Of a stretch of DNA of 58,455 bases, positions 34,057 through 42,852 are shown in pieces. Origin of the DNA: Streptomyces sp. PKU-EA00015 (GTDB lineage: Bacteria > Actinomycetota > Actinomycetes > Streptomycetales > Streptomycetaceae); assembly GCF_013387495.1 (NCBI RefSeq), contig NZ_JABZEE010000056.1, positions 1 through 58,455 of the forward strand. Direction: 5' to 3'. The notes under the pieces are model-generated. The model searched no databases. It worked only from the letters and a program-made list of their open reading frames with translations, and had not been told where the DNA came from. Position 1 is the first letter of the stretch, and the number at the start of each line of letters is the position of its first letter. A program made the position numbers and the translations under genes.

Positions 34057-34466
34057 GCCGGCCCGGGTCCCGCGCCGCGCTGTTTGTACAGGCTGATGGA
34101 GACAGTACGGTCGTCGGCGACCGAGGAGTCGACCTTGCCGGCCAGTGCCGAGAGCACCGTCCAGGCGAACGTGTCGCGCTCCGGGGCGCGGCCGTCGGTC
34201 GTGGGCGCCGAGACCGTCACCTCCAGCGAGTCGTCGACGAGCCGGAACACGCAGCTCAGGACTGACCCGGGAACGGCCTGCTGGAGCAGGATCGCGCACG
34301 CCTCGTCGACCGCGATCCGCAGATCCTCGATCTCGTCGAGGGTGAAGTCCAAGCGCGCTGCGAGACCGGCCGTGGCCGTACGCAACACGGACAGGTAGGC
34401 ACCCGCAGCCGGCAGCCGGACTTCCACGAAGTCCTGAGTCCCGGGCTCGCCTGCGATCTGGGACAC
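34053..34466 (-). CDS. prsH: Anti-sigma factor of SigH (RsbW/SpoIIAB-type ATPase)
   Basis: 137 residues of the HATPase_c anti-sigma fold. N-box: RIAVDEACAILLQQ; the G1/G2 boxes that follow are degenerate, as in several Streptomyces homologues. It binds SigH and holds it inactive until an anti-anti-sigma factor intervenes. GTG 34466 is chosen with GGAGGT just upstream. Translation couples to sigH by GTGA. The name follows S. coelicolor usage (also called rshA or ushX). The 245 bp upstream contain no gene and should hold the operon promoters. Confidence 0.9.
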   Translation of the reverse strand: MSQIAGEPGTQDFVEVRLPAAGAYLSVLRTATAGLAARLDFTLDEIEDLRIAVDEACAILLQQAVPGSVLSCVFRLVDDSLEVTVSAPTTDGRAPERDTFAWTVLSALAGKVDSSVADDRTVSISLYKQRGAGPGPA

Positions 34467-34711
34467 CCTCACCTCCAAGGTGGCACAAGCTCTTTCTGGG
34501 CCGTGGGTGAAAGCACCCGCGGCCATGCGGTACGTAGTCGATTACGCAGCCGGTACTGGCCTGGCGACGCTATCGCGATCCATGGTGCCGTGTCGCCGGG
34601 ACCCCCGAGCTGATAACTGTCACTCATGGTAAGCACATGAGTACGGACAGTGGCTAGAGGTCTGCGCCGCCCAATTGCGCAGAACCGGGGGATGGTTGAC
34701 GTACCCAGGCG

Positions 34712-34972
34712 TCAGACGATCGAACCGTCGACAAAACACCACCGCCACGCCTGCCCCGGCTCGAAGCTGCGCATCACCGCGTGCGCCGTCTCGCGGAAGT
34801 GCGAGCTCGCGTGTTTCAGCGGCGAGGAATCGCAGCAGCCCACGTGGCCGCACACCAGGCACAGTCGCAGCTGGACCGGGTGGCTGCCCACCGCCAGGCA
34901 CTCCGGGCAGGTCTCGCTCAGCGGCACCGGCTCGGGCCGTGGCAGTTCTGCTACATGGGGACACTCGCTCAT
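34712..34972 (-). CDS. Stand-alone UBP-type zinc-finger protein
   Basis: 86 residues. Zinc ligands are in SETCPECLAVG, LRLCLVCGHVGCCDSS, LKHASSHFRETAHAV, ending in WRWCFVDG. In eukaryotes this finger binds the C-terminus of ubiquitin; stand-alone actinobacterial copies have no known ligand, and Pup-related roles are only speculation. It is divergent from the antiporter gene with 43 bp between starts. Confidence 0.9.
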   Translation of the reverse strand: MSECPHVAELPRPEPVPLSETCPECLAVGSHPVQLRLCLVCGHVGCCDSSPLKHASSHFRETAHAVMRSFEPGQAWRWCFVDGSIV

Positions 34973-35015
34973 GATTGCCAGGTTACGACGCAGGCGACGA
35001 TACGAGGTCGGTGTG

Positions 35016-36611
35016 ATGGACGCATTGCCACTGGTGGGACTCATCGCGGTGAGCGCCGCGGTCGCGGGCGCCGCCCGCCGGACACCGGTCGCGGCACCGC
35101 TGCTGCTGGTCGCGGTGGGACTGATCGCCTCGTACGTGCCGGGCGTCCCCGACTTCCACCTCGACCCGGACATCGTGCTGCCGCTGCTGCTGCCCCCGCT
35201 GCTGCACACCGCCGCCCTGGACAGCTCCTACCTCGACCTGCGCGCCAACATCCGCCCGGTCGCGCTGCTCTCCGTCGGCTACGTCCTCTTCGCGACGCTG
35301 GCCGTGGGCTACCTCGCCTACCTCTTCGTGCCCGACCTGCCGCTGACCGCCGCGCTCGTGCTCGGCGCGGTCGTCGCACCGCCGGACGCGGTCGCCGCCA
35401 CCGCCATCGCCCGCAGACTCGGACTGCCCAGCCGCATCACCACGATCCTCCAGGGGGAGTCCCTGGTGAACGACGCGACCGCGATCACCGCGTACAAAGT
35501 GGCCCTCGCGGCCGCGATCGGCGAGGGCGCGAGCTGGGCCGGGGGCCTGGGAGAGTTCGCGGTCGCCTCGCTCGGCGGCATCGGCGTGGGACTGGTCCTG
35601 ATGATCCCCATCCACTGGCTGCGCACGCACCTCAGGGAGGCGCTCCTCCAGAACACGCTGTCGCTGCTCATCCCGTTCATCGCCTACGCCGCCGCCGAGC
35701 AGGTCCACGCCTCCGGGGTGCTCGCGGTGGTCGTCGTCGCGCTCTACCTGGGGCACCACTCCTCGCAGGTCGACTTCGCGACCAGGCTCCAGGAGGAGGC
35801 GGTGTGGAAGATGGTCTCCTTCGTCCTGGAGTCCGTCGTCTTCGCGCTGATCGGGCTGCAACTGGCGATCGTGGTGGAGGACCTCGGCGAATACGGCGTC
35901 GGGGAGGCGCTCTGGTACGCCGCCGGGGTGTTCGTCACCGTCGTGGTCGTGCGGTTCGTCTGGGTCTACCCGGCGACCTTCCTGCCCCGCATGGCGTCCA
36001 GGCGGATCAGGGAGCGGGAGCCGGACACCACCTGGACCGCGCCGCTGATCGTCGGCTGGGCCGGCATGCGGGGCGTGGTGTCGCTCGCCATCGCGTTCTC
36101 CATCCCGCTGACGACCGCGGACGGCGAGGCGTTCCCCGCCCGCAACCTCGTCCTGTTCCTCACCTTCACCACCGTCATCGGCACCCTCGTGGTGCAGGGC
36201 CTGACCCTCCCCACGCTGATCCGCGCGGTGAAGCTGCCCGGACGGGACACGTACGCCGAGACGCTGGCCGAGGCCCAGGCGCAGAGCGAGGCGTCCGCGG
36301 CGGCCGAACGGCGACTGGAGGAGCTGCTGGCCGACGAGCGCAACGCGCTGCCCCAGCCGCTGGCCGACCGGCTGCGCACGGTGCTGGAGCGCCGGCGCAA
36401 CGCCGTGTGGGAGCGGCTCGGCACGGTCAACGAGATCACCGGGGAGTCGGCCGACGACACCTACCGCCGCCTCGCGCGGGAGATGATCGCCGCGGAGCGG
36501 GACGTCTTCGTCGAGCTGCGCAACCGTCGCCGGATCGACGACGAGATGATGCGCACGCTGCTGCGCCGGCTGGATCTGGAGGAGGCCGCGGCCTACCGCG
36601 AGGAGGCCTGA
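35016..36611 (+). CDS. CPA1-type Na+/H+ antiporter with cytosolic C-terminal tail
   Basis: 531 residues. About 12 membrane segments (1-405) include the ion-binding region LGAVVAPPDAVAATAIARRLGLP and GESLVNDATAITAY, the classic CPA1 signature with the ND pair. A hydrophilic helical tail of about 125 residues (AEAQAQSEASAAAERRLEELL) is probably regulatory. ATG 35016 follows GAGG. It maintains pH and sodium homeostasis at the membrane. Its last 19 bp overlap the convergent PLP-enzyme gene. Confidence 0.92.
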   Translation: MDALPLVGLIAVSAAVAGAARRTPVAAPLLLVAVGLIASYVPGVPDFHLDPDIVLPLLLPPLLHTAALDSSYLDLRANIRPVALLSVGYVLFATLAVGYLAYLFVPDLPLTAALVLGAVVAPPDAVAATAIARRLGLPSRITTILQGESLVNDATAITAYKVALAAAIGEGASWAGGLGEFAVASLGGIGVGLVLMIPIHWLRTHLREALLQNTLSLLIPFIAYAAAEQVHASGVLAVVVVALYLGHHSSQVDFATRLQEEAVWKMVSFVLESVVFALIGLQLAIVVEDLGEYGVGEALWYAAGVFVTVVVVRFVWVYPATFLPRMASRRIREREPDTTWTAPLIVGWAGMRGVVSLAIAFSIPLTTADGEAFPARNLVLFLTFTTVIGTLVVQGLTLPTLIRAVKLPGRDTYAETLAEAQAQSEASAAAERRLEELLADERNALPQPLADRLRTVLERRRNAVWERLGTVNEITGESADDTYRRLAREMIAAERDVFVELRNRRRIDDEMMRTLLRRLDLEEAAAYREEA

Positions 36612-37570
36612 TCCGACCCGTCCTCCCGGCCGGTGACCACGGCGACGACCGTGCTGCCGGCCGGGAGGGCGCCCTCGGCGGCGAGCACGCTCAGTCCGTA
36701 GAGAGCCTTGGCGACGTAGACACGTTCCACGGGCAGCCCGTGCCGCTCCCCGAAGTCCCGGGCGAACGCGTCGAGTACGGGGTGCGTGCGGGCGTACCCG
36801 CCGAAGTGGAAGCGGTCGTCGAGCGACCAGTCACCGGCCGGGCCGCCGAACGCCTCCTGCTGCAGGGCGCGTATCGCCTCGCCGAGGAAGCCGCCGCGCA
36901 GGACGGGGAAGCCGATGGCGCGCCTGCCCTGCCCGAGGCCGGCGGCGAGACCGGCGAGCGTGCCTCCCGTCCCGCAGGCGACGGCCACGACATCGACGTC
37001 CTCGTCGCGCAGTTCGCGGCCGAGTTCCGTGCAGCCCTGCGCGGCGAGGGCGTTGCTGCCGCCCTCGGGGACCACGTACACGTCGTCGGCCCCTACGCCG
37101 GCGGCGCGGAGGAACCGCGCGAGCACGTCGGGGTCGCCCTTGGCGCGATAGGCGGCGCGGTCGGCGAACAGCAGGCGCATGCCGTCGGCCGCGCAGCGGC
37201 TGAGGGACCCGTTCAGCGGGCGCCTGGCCAGTTCGTCACCCCGTACGACGCCGATCGTGGGGAAGCCGAGCAGGCGTCCCGCCGCGGCCGTGGCCCGCAG
37301 GTGGTTGGAGTACGCGCCGCCGAAGGTGAGCACCGGCCGGCCGGCGGCGGCGCGCAGATTCGGAGCGAGCTTGCGCCACTTGTTGCCCGGCAGGTCGGGG
37401 TGGATCAGGTCGTCGCGCTTGAGCAGCAGCCGCACTCCGTGCCTCTCGAAACGCTCGTCCGCGACGGGCTGCAGCGGTGAGGGCAGCCGGGGCCGCAGCG
37501 CGGCGGCGAGGTCGGACGTCTCCCTGTTCACCTCTTGATTGTCGCCCGGTGTACGAGGCGATCCGGCCAC
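36593..37570 (-). CDS. PLP-dependent ACC-deaminase/D-cysteine-desulfhydrase-family enzyme
   Basis: 325 residues, fold type II. The PLP Lys lies in LPGNKWRKL, followed by the substrate segment LTFGGAYSNHLRATAAAGR. A glycine-rich phosphate loop is GTGGTLAGL. ACC deaminase and D-cysteine desulfhydrase share this fold; the short size and ligand residues do not settle which reaction applies. GTG 37570 opens the longest form, while GTG 37531 is an alternative. It is divergent from the encapsulin gene, with 108 bp between starts. Confidence 0.88.
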   Translation of the reverse strand: MAGSPRTPGDNQEVNRETSDLAAALRPRLPSPLQPVADERFERHGVRLLLKRDDLIHPDLPGNKWRKLAPNLRAAAGRPVLTFGGAYSNHLRATAAAGRLLGFPTIGVVRGDELARRPLNGSLSRCAADGMRLLFADRAAYRAKGDPDVLARFLRAAGVGADDVYVVPEGGSNALAAQGCTELGRELRDEDVDVVAVACGTGGTLAGLAAGLGQGRRAIGFPVLRGGFLGEAIRALQQEAFGGPAGDWSLDDRFHFGGYARTHPVLDAFARDFGERHGLPVERVYVAKALYGLSVLAAEGALPAGSTVVAVVTGREDGSDQASSR

Positions 37571-37678
37571 TGCCCCGGTCGCGGTGATGCAGTCCCACTC
37601 ATTTGTGTAATGGTGCGACGACGCACTGTGCTGAAAGGCTTGCCTCGCAGGTCAGAGACATGATCGGGAGGGAGTCAC

Positions 37679-39097
37679 ATGACGGTCGGTTCGGCAGGTT
37701 CCGTCGGCGAGGACGTGCGTGAGCAGGGGCCCCAGCAGAGTCTCGGCACCGCCGCCGCGCGGAATCTCGCGACCACCACCAAGTCCGCCCCGCAGATGCA
37801 GGAGATCACCTCGCGGTGGCTGCTGCGCATGCTGCCCTGGGTGCAGGTGCAGGGCGGCACGTACCGCGTGAACCGCCGCTTGAGCTACTCGGTCGGCGAC
37901 GGCAGGGTGACGTTCGTGCAGACCGGCGGCCAGGTCACGGTCATCCCCGCCGAGCTGGGCGAGCTGCCGGCGCTGCGCGACTTCGGCGACGAGACCGCCC
38001 TCACGGAGCTGGCGCGGCGGTGCGAGCAGCAGGAGTTCGCGCCCGGAGAGGTGCTGGCCACCGGCGGGGAGGCCGCGGACCGGGTCTACCTGCTGGCGCA
38101 CGGCCGGGTCGAGCAGATCGGCGAGGGCCCCTACGGGGACGAGGCCGTGGTCGAAGTCCTCGCTGACGGGGCGTACTTCGGCGATCACTCCCTCACGGAC
38201 CGCGAGGCCGTCTGGCGGTACACGGCGCGCGCGGCCACGGCCTGCACCGTGCTCGTGCTGTCCAGGTACGACGTGCTCAACCTCGCCGACCGCGCGGAGT
38301 CGCTGCGCACGCACCTGGCGAGCCTCGCCGCACTGCCACGGCAGCGGACCAACAAGTACGGCGAGGCGGCGATCGACCTGTCCGCCGGACATGTCGGCGA
38401 GGCCGTCGTCCCGCACACCTACGTCGACTACGACGCGGCCCCGCGCGAGTACGAACTGAGCGTCGCGCAGACCGTGCTGAAGGTGCACAGCCGCGTCGCC
38501 GACCTCTACAACCAGCCGATGAACCAGACCGAGCAGCAGTTGCGGCTGACTGTCGAGGCGCTGCGCGAGCGCCAGGAGCACGAGCTCGTCAACAACCGCG
38601 AGTTCGGCCTCCTGAACAACTGCGACTACGGTCAGCGATTGCAGCCGCACGACGGTGTGCCGAGCCCGGACGACATGGACGAGCTGCTGTCGCGGCGGCG
38701 CGGTTCGAAGCTGTTCCTCGCCCACCCGCGCGCGATCGCCGCCTTCGGCCGCGAGTGCAACAAGCGGGGGCTGGTCCCCGACAGCGTCGAGATCGGCGGT
38801 CACCAGGTGCCGGCCTGGCGCGGTGTGCCGATCTTCCCGTGCAACAAGATCCCGATCTCGGACGCCCGCACGACGTCCATCATCTGCATGCGTACGGGCG
38901 AGGCCGACCAGGGCGTCATCGGGCTGCACCAGACCGGCATCCCGGACGAGATCGAGCCCAGCCTGTCCGTGCGCTTCATGGGCATCGACGAACAGGCGAT
39001 CATCTCGTACCTGGTCACGGCCTACTACTCCGCAGCCGTCCTCGTCCCCGACGCCCTCGGAGTCCTGGAGAACGTCGAGGTGAGCCGCTGGCGCTGA
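37679..39097 (+). CDS. eshA: Family 2B encapsulin shell protein with internal cyclic-nucleotide-binding-like domain (EshA)
   Basis: 472 residues. The outer parts form an HK97-type capsid protomer (N-terminal arm and E-loop about 40-105; PHTYVDYDAAPREYELSVAQTVLKVHSRVADLYNQPMNQ and the C-terminal core about 245-470). A cNMP-binding-like domain is inserted at about 115-225: EFAPGEVLATGGEAADRVYLL and ADGAYFGDHSLTDREAVWRYTARA. The phosphate cassette has FGD where FGE is usual, so nucleotide binding is uncertain. EshA of S. griseus and S. coelicolor affects ppGpp, morphology and antibiotic production, and Family 2B members assemble into shells. No known cargo gene is adjacent. Confidence 0.92.
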   Translation: MTVGSAGSVGEDVREQGPQQSLGTAAARNLATTTKSAPQMQEITSRWLLRMLPWVQVQGGTYRVNRRLSYSVGDGRVTFVQTGGQVTVIPAELGELPALRDFGDETALTELARRCEQQEFAPGEVLATGGEAADRVYLLAHGRVEQIGEGPYGDEAVVEVLADGAYFGDHSLTDREAVWRYTARAATACTVLVLSRYDVLNLADRAESLRTHLASLAALPRQRTNKYGEAAIDLSAGHVGEAVVPHTYVDYDAAPREYELSVAQTVLKVHSRVADLYNQPMNQTEQQLRLTVEALRERQEHELVNNREFGLLNNCDYGQRLQPHDGVPSPDDMDELLSRRRGSKLFLAHPRAIAAFGRECNKRGLVPDSVEIGGHQVPAWRGVPIFPCNKIPISDARTTSIICMRTGEADQGVIGLHQTGIPDEIEPSLSVRFMGIDEQAIISYLVTAYYSAAVLVPDALGVLENVEVSRWR

Positions 39098-39300
39098 CCT
39101 TGTGCCGCACCGGGGGCACGCCCGCCGCGCCCCCGGCCCGCACAGCCGACCGCTCCCCGAGGAAGGGACCGCCCCTTGACCATGCCGGGGCCGGGGATCG
39201 TGACTGGGCGCAAGGTGGAGGGGCCGGTCCCGTGTGCGAGGGAGTTCCGGGCGGCTCGGTCCCGCTGTCCCAGGTGCCCGTAGCGGAATATTCTGGCCAT

Positions 39301-39537
39301 ATGGACAGTGAAGGACATGGTTCGCACCGCGTCCCGAGGCGTCCGCAGGACGAGCATGTCTGCCCTGCCTGTGGCCGGCCTGTCGGCACGGTCGTCAAAC
39401 GGCACAAGACGCTCGGGGCGTTCGTACCGGTCTGGGAGCCCGGGCCCTGCCGCAACCCCGACTGTCCCCTGAGCGTCGAGAAGGACGGCGGCGCATCCGG
39501 AGACGGCGCATCCGGCGAAGAGGTCGGTCAGACCTGA
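39301..39537 (+). CDS. Small zinc-ribbon-like protein, unknown function
   Basis: 78 residues. Two Cys pairs, HVCPACGRPVG and GPCRNPDCPLS, could bind one zinc ion. The C-terminal 20 residues are low-complexity Gly/Ser/Glu. No catalytic motif. It begins 204 bp after eshA. No clear ribosome site precedes ATG 39301. The Cys spacing and conserved Trp (VPVWEPG) support a real gene. Confidence 0.7.
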   Translation: MDSEGHGSHRVPRRPQDEHVCPACGRPVGTVVKRHKTLGAFVPVWEPGPCRNPDCPLSVEKDGGASGDGASGEEVGQT

Positions 39538-39620
39538 GCCGCGCCATCCACGGCGCACGCCCAGGGCGTGAAGCGGCACCTCCTGCGCGCCGGAGGACGG
39601 CCTAGCGCTACAGTCCGCGC

Positions 39621-40064
39621 ATGTCATCGGAGTCGACTGAGGTCTGCGCGGGCTGGTACCGCGACCGGGCCGGCGCGGAAGCGGTCACGATAACCGCGGC
39701 CGGCGGCCAAGTGCGCACGCGCATCAGAGGTGTTGAGTACGAGGGCGCGACGTTCGCCGCACTGCAGGCGGAGGGCGGGGGCGGCGTGCTGTCCTCCTGC
39801 GTACTGGAATGGGACATGCCGCTGCCCGTCCACGTCGACGGGGGCGTGCAGCAGGCGACGCTGAGCTGCCTGCTGACCCTGGGGGAGCCCGCGCGGGACG
39901 GGGCCGGGCCCCACCGGGCGGAGCTCAACCTGACGCTCCACTGCGGCGGCGCCGCGTACGAAGCGTGCGTCGCGGACGGCGATTTCGACGATGCGCTCGG
40001 GCGGATCCGGGGCCAGTTGCCGCCGGGCACCGCGCTCGGCAGCCGCGAGCCGGCCCAGGCCTGA
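39621..40064 (+). CDS. DUF6304-like conserved hypothetical protein
   Basis: 147 residues, mainly beta-strand in character. The pattern WYRDRAGAEAVTIT, VRTRIRGVEYEGATF, CVLEWDMPLPVHVDG and LTLGEP matches what I recall of DUF6304 in Streptomyces. Function unknown. It is downstream of eshA and the zinc-ribbon gene on the same strand and upstream of an EACC1-like relic on the other strand. Confidence 0.75.
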   Translation: MSSESTEVCAGWYRDRAGAEAVTITAAGGQVRTRIRGVEYEGATFAALQAEGGGGVLSSCVLEWDMPLPVHVDGGVQQATLSCLLTLGEPARDGAGPHRAELNLTLHCGGAAYEACVADGDFDDALGRIRGQLPPGTALGSREPAQA

Positions 40065-40074
40065 GCGCCGGACA

Positions 40075-40244
40075 GGCCTTTCACCTCGATGTGGACGTCT
40101 CCCCGGTGGGTGGGCAGCCAGGCGCTGAGCCCGGTGGCGAACGCCGTCGCCGCGGCCCCTCAGCTCCTCGACGTCGGCCAGCCACTTCCGAAGGGAACGC
40201 AGCGGGTCGCCCGCCTCAGGGCCTTCCGCGATCACCGCGACGGT
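40075..40244 (-). pseudogene. Frameshifted, internally deleted relic of an EACC1-like gene
   Basis: In one minus-strand frame the DNA reads VAVIAEGPEAGDPLRSLRKW then LADVEELRGR, the N-terminal half of the EACC1 (effector-associated constant component 1) fold. Immediately after, in the next frame, it reads ATAFATGLSAWLPTHRGDV then HIEVKG, which is the C-terminal half. The central segment expected between them (about 30 residues) is missing, and the frames differ by one. EACC1 proteins accompany effector genes in the predicted NTP-dependent conflict systems. The family call is from recalled patterns, not a search. Confidence 0.6.
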
Positions 40245-40255
40245 GCGAGGAAAAC

Positions 40256-40313
40256 GACCGCACCGGGTCCGGCATGGACGCCGTGCTCGGCGGCCTGCGG
40301 ACCGGGTGCGGTC
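40256..40313. terminator. Long imperfect inverted repeat, possible terminator
   Basis: Sixteen-base arms (40256-40271 and 40298-40313) pair at 15 positions around a 26-nt spacer. It lies 53 bp after the sodN stop on the minus strand and could end that transcript. The rest of the 301-bp gap holds only the EACC1-like relic. Confidence 0.45.
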
Positions 40314-40365
40314 GGTTGGGCGAGGGGACCCGCGGACGGACGGGTCGGGCAGCCCGGGCCAGACG

Positions 40366-40761
40366 TCAGGCCTTCTTGGTCTCCCAGAAGATCTTGTCGA
40401 TCTGGGCGATGTAGTCCAGGGCCTTCTGGCCCGTCGCCGGGTCGGTCGACGCCTTCGCGGCCGACAGGGCCTTCAGCGCGTCGTTCACCAGCTGGTGCAG
40501 CTCCGGGTACTTCTCGAAGTGCGGGGGCTTGAAGTAGTCGCTCCACAGCACCGACACGTGGTGCTTGGCGAGCTCCGCGCGCTGCTCCTTGATGACCGTG
40601 GCGCGGGCGCGGAAGTGCGGGTCCTCGTTGGCCTGGTACTTCTCCTGGACGGCCTTGACCGACTCCGCCTCGATGCGGGCCTGGGCCGGGTCGTAGACAC
40701 CGCAGGGCAGGTCGCAGTGGGCGCTGACCTTCACCTTGGGGGCAAACAGGCGGGAGAGCAT
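40366..40761 (-). CDS. sodN: Nickel superoxide dismutase
   Basis: Dismutates superoxide in the cytoplasm as a hexamer. 131-residue precursor. A 14-residue leader (MLSRLFAPKVKVSA) is cut before HCDLPCGVYDP, the nickel-hook motif supplying His1, Cys2 and Cys6. The body is a four-helix bundle. Length and leader match the Streptomyces enzyme. AGGAAGG precedes ATG 40761. The divergent sodX encodes the processing peptidase. Nickel availability controls this gene in Streptomyces, but I see no operator I can name. Confidence 0.97.
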   Translation of the reverse strand: MLSRLFAPKVKVSAHCDLPCGVYDPAQARIEAESVKAVQEKYQANEDPHFRARATVIKEQRAELAKHHVSVLWSDYFKPPHFEKYPELHQLVNDALKALSAAKASTDPATGQKALDYIAQIDKIFWETKKA

Positions 40762-40910
40762 GGAGCTGTCCTTCCTCGTGATCGTCTTCTCAGGTGGGAG
40801 ATTACTCCGTGACCGTCGGGTTTTCGCGAGTGCCCCCAGGGGCTTAGGACAAAAGTCCGGGGCCACCATGGGACCGGTGGCGGAACGTACGGTGGAGCCG
40901 GAGGTGGCCG

Positions 40911-41336
40911 ATGAGTGAGCAGGGGCATGAGGCGAGAGCGCCGTTCGGCATCGCCGAGGTGACCGGCCGTTCGATGTATCCGACGCTGTGGCACGGCGAC
41001 CAGCTGCTCGTGCACAACGGCGCCGAGGTGCGCCCGGGGCACGTGGCCGTACTGCGTCATCCCCTGCAGCAGGACCTGCTCATCGTGAAGCGGCTGATCG
41101 AGCGGCGTGACGGCGGCTGGTGGGTCCTCGGGGACAATCCGGACGCCGAGGTCGTGGACAGCCGCGCGTTCGGCACCGTGCCGGACGAGCTGGTTCTCGC
41201 GCGGGTGTACGCCCGGTACCGGCCCATGCTGCCCGGGCGTCGGCGCACCCCCTTCTACGTGGGGTCCTGGGCCGTCTCCGCGCTGAGGCTCGTGCTCGCC
41301 GACCGCTCGGTCTCCAGGCGCTTGCGGGCGCGGTAG
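40911..41336 (+). CDS. sodX: SodX, S26-type peptidase maturing nickel superoxide dismutase
   Basis: 141 residues. The S26 signal-peptidase dyad is present: Ser in VTGRSMYPTL and Lys in LLIVKRLIER, followed by WWVLGDNPDAEVVDSRAFG. There is no strong N-terminal membrane anchor, fitting cleavage of the cytosolic SodN leader. It is divergent from sodN across 149 bp. Its last 82 bp overlap the convergent CGNR gene. Confidence 0.93.
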   Translation: MSEQGHEARAPFGIAEVTGRSMYPTLWHGDQLLVHNGAEVRPGHVAVLRHPLQQDLLIVKRLIERRDGGWWVLGDNPDAEVVDSRAFGTVPDELVLARVYARYRPMLPGRRRTPFYVGSWAVSALRLVLADRSVSRRLRAR

Positions 41337-41869
41337 GCCGCCACGTTGGCGCGGGTGGCGCAGCGGTCGGAGCAGTAGCGGCGCGAGCGGTTGGTCGAGG
41401 TGTCCAGGTAGGCGTTGCGGCAGGGGGCGGCCTGGCACAGGCCGAGGCGGTCCACGCCGTACTCGGTCAGGTGGAAGGCGAGGCCCATCGCCGCGATGGC
41501 CGCGTATCCCGCAGTCGCGTTCGACGGGTGGTCGGCGAGGTGCATGTGCCACTTGGGCCGGCCGTCCTCGTCCCGGTGGTCGTGTCCGGAGATCTGCGGG
41601 CTGACCGGGAACTCCAGCAGCAGCGAGTTGAGCAGGTCGACCGCCTGGGTCTCCTCGCCCGCGTCCGCCGCGGTGAAGACGGCGCGCAGCCGGGCGCGTA
41701 CCGACCGGAAGCGGGTGACGTCCGAGTCCGTGGCGCGGCGCGCGGCCTGCGTCGAGGGGCCGAACAGATCCCTGACGGCCTCGACGGAGGTGAGGGAGTC
41801 CTTGTTGCGGCCCGGCTCCTCGGTGTTGACCAGGCGTACGGCGTAGTCCGAGTAATAGGCCAGTTCCAC
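41255..41869 (-). CDS. ABATE/CGNR zinc-finger putative transcriptional regulator
   Basis: 204 residues. An N-terminal ABATE domain (about 1-145) is followed by a CGNR-type zinc finger with Cys at LGLCQAAPCRNAYLD and SRRYCSDRCATRANVAAYRARK; here the eponymous CGN reads CRN. Such proteins are thought to bind DNA and sense a stress metabolite. Its 3' end overlaps sodX by 82 bp on the opposite strand. Confidence 0.87.
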   Translation of the reverse strand: MELAYYSDYAVRLVNTEEPGRNKDSLTSVEAVRDLFGPSTQAARRATDSDVTRFRSVRARLRAVFTAADAGEETQAVDLLNSLLLEFPVSPQISGHDHRDEDGRPKWHMHLADHPSNATAGYAAIAAMGLAFHLTEYGVDRLGLCQAAPCRNAYLDTSTNRSRRYCSDRCATRANVAAYRARKRLETERSASTSLSAETAQDPT

Positions 41870-42027
41870 TTGTAGTCCTTACGCGGCGGTCCGGTGTCGG
41901 CGTAACAGCTGCTGTCGCTTCGAGGGTATTACGGACGAGAGGGATCCGGTTCGGCGACCACAGAAGGACGAGTCGACGCCCCGCATCAACGGTGCTCGCG
42001 CTCAGCAGGCCCGCCGGCACGGAGAAA

Positions 42028-42060
42028 GGGGCGGTACGGACCTCGCGTCCGTACCGCCCC
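42028..42060 (-). terminator. Terminator of the amino-acid transporter operon
   Basis: Perfect 13-bp stem (42028-42040 with 42048-42060) and 7-nt loop CCTCGCG, just 3' of the ATPase stop. The rest of the 218-bp gap up to the CGNR gene shows no gene and includes that gene's upstream region. Confidence 0.85.
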
Positions 42061-42087
42061 ACTCAAGCTCTCCAGAGCCTTCGCGCC

Positions 42088-42849
<762 letters not shown>

Positions 42850-42852
42850 GTG

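Noticed and set aside
36593..37570. PLP enzyme as a definite encapsulin cargo
   Set aside because: It has no long disordered N-terminal domain or recognisable targeting tail, and adjacency alone is weak evidence.
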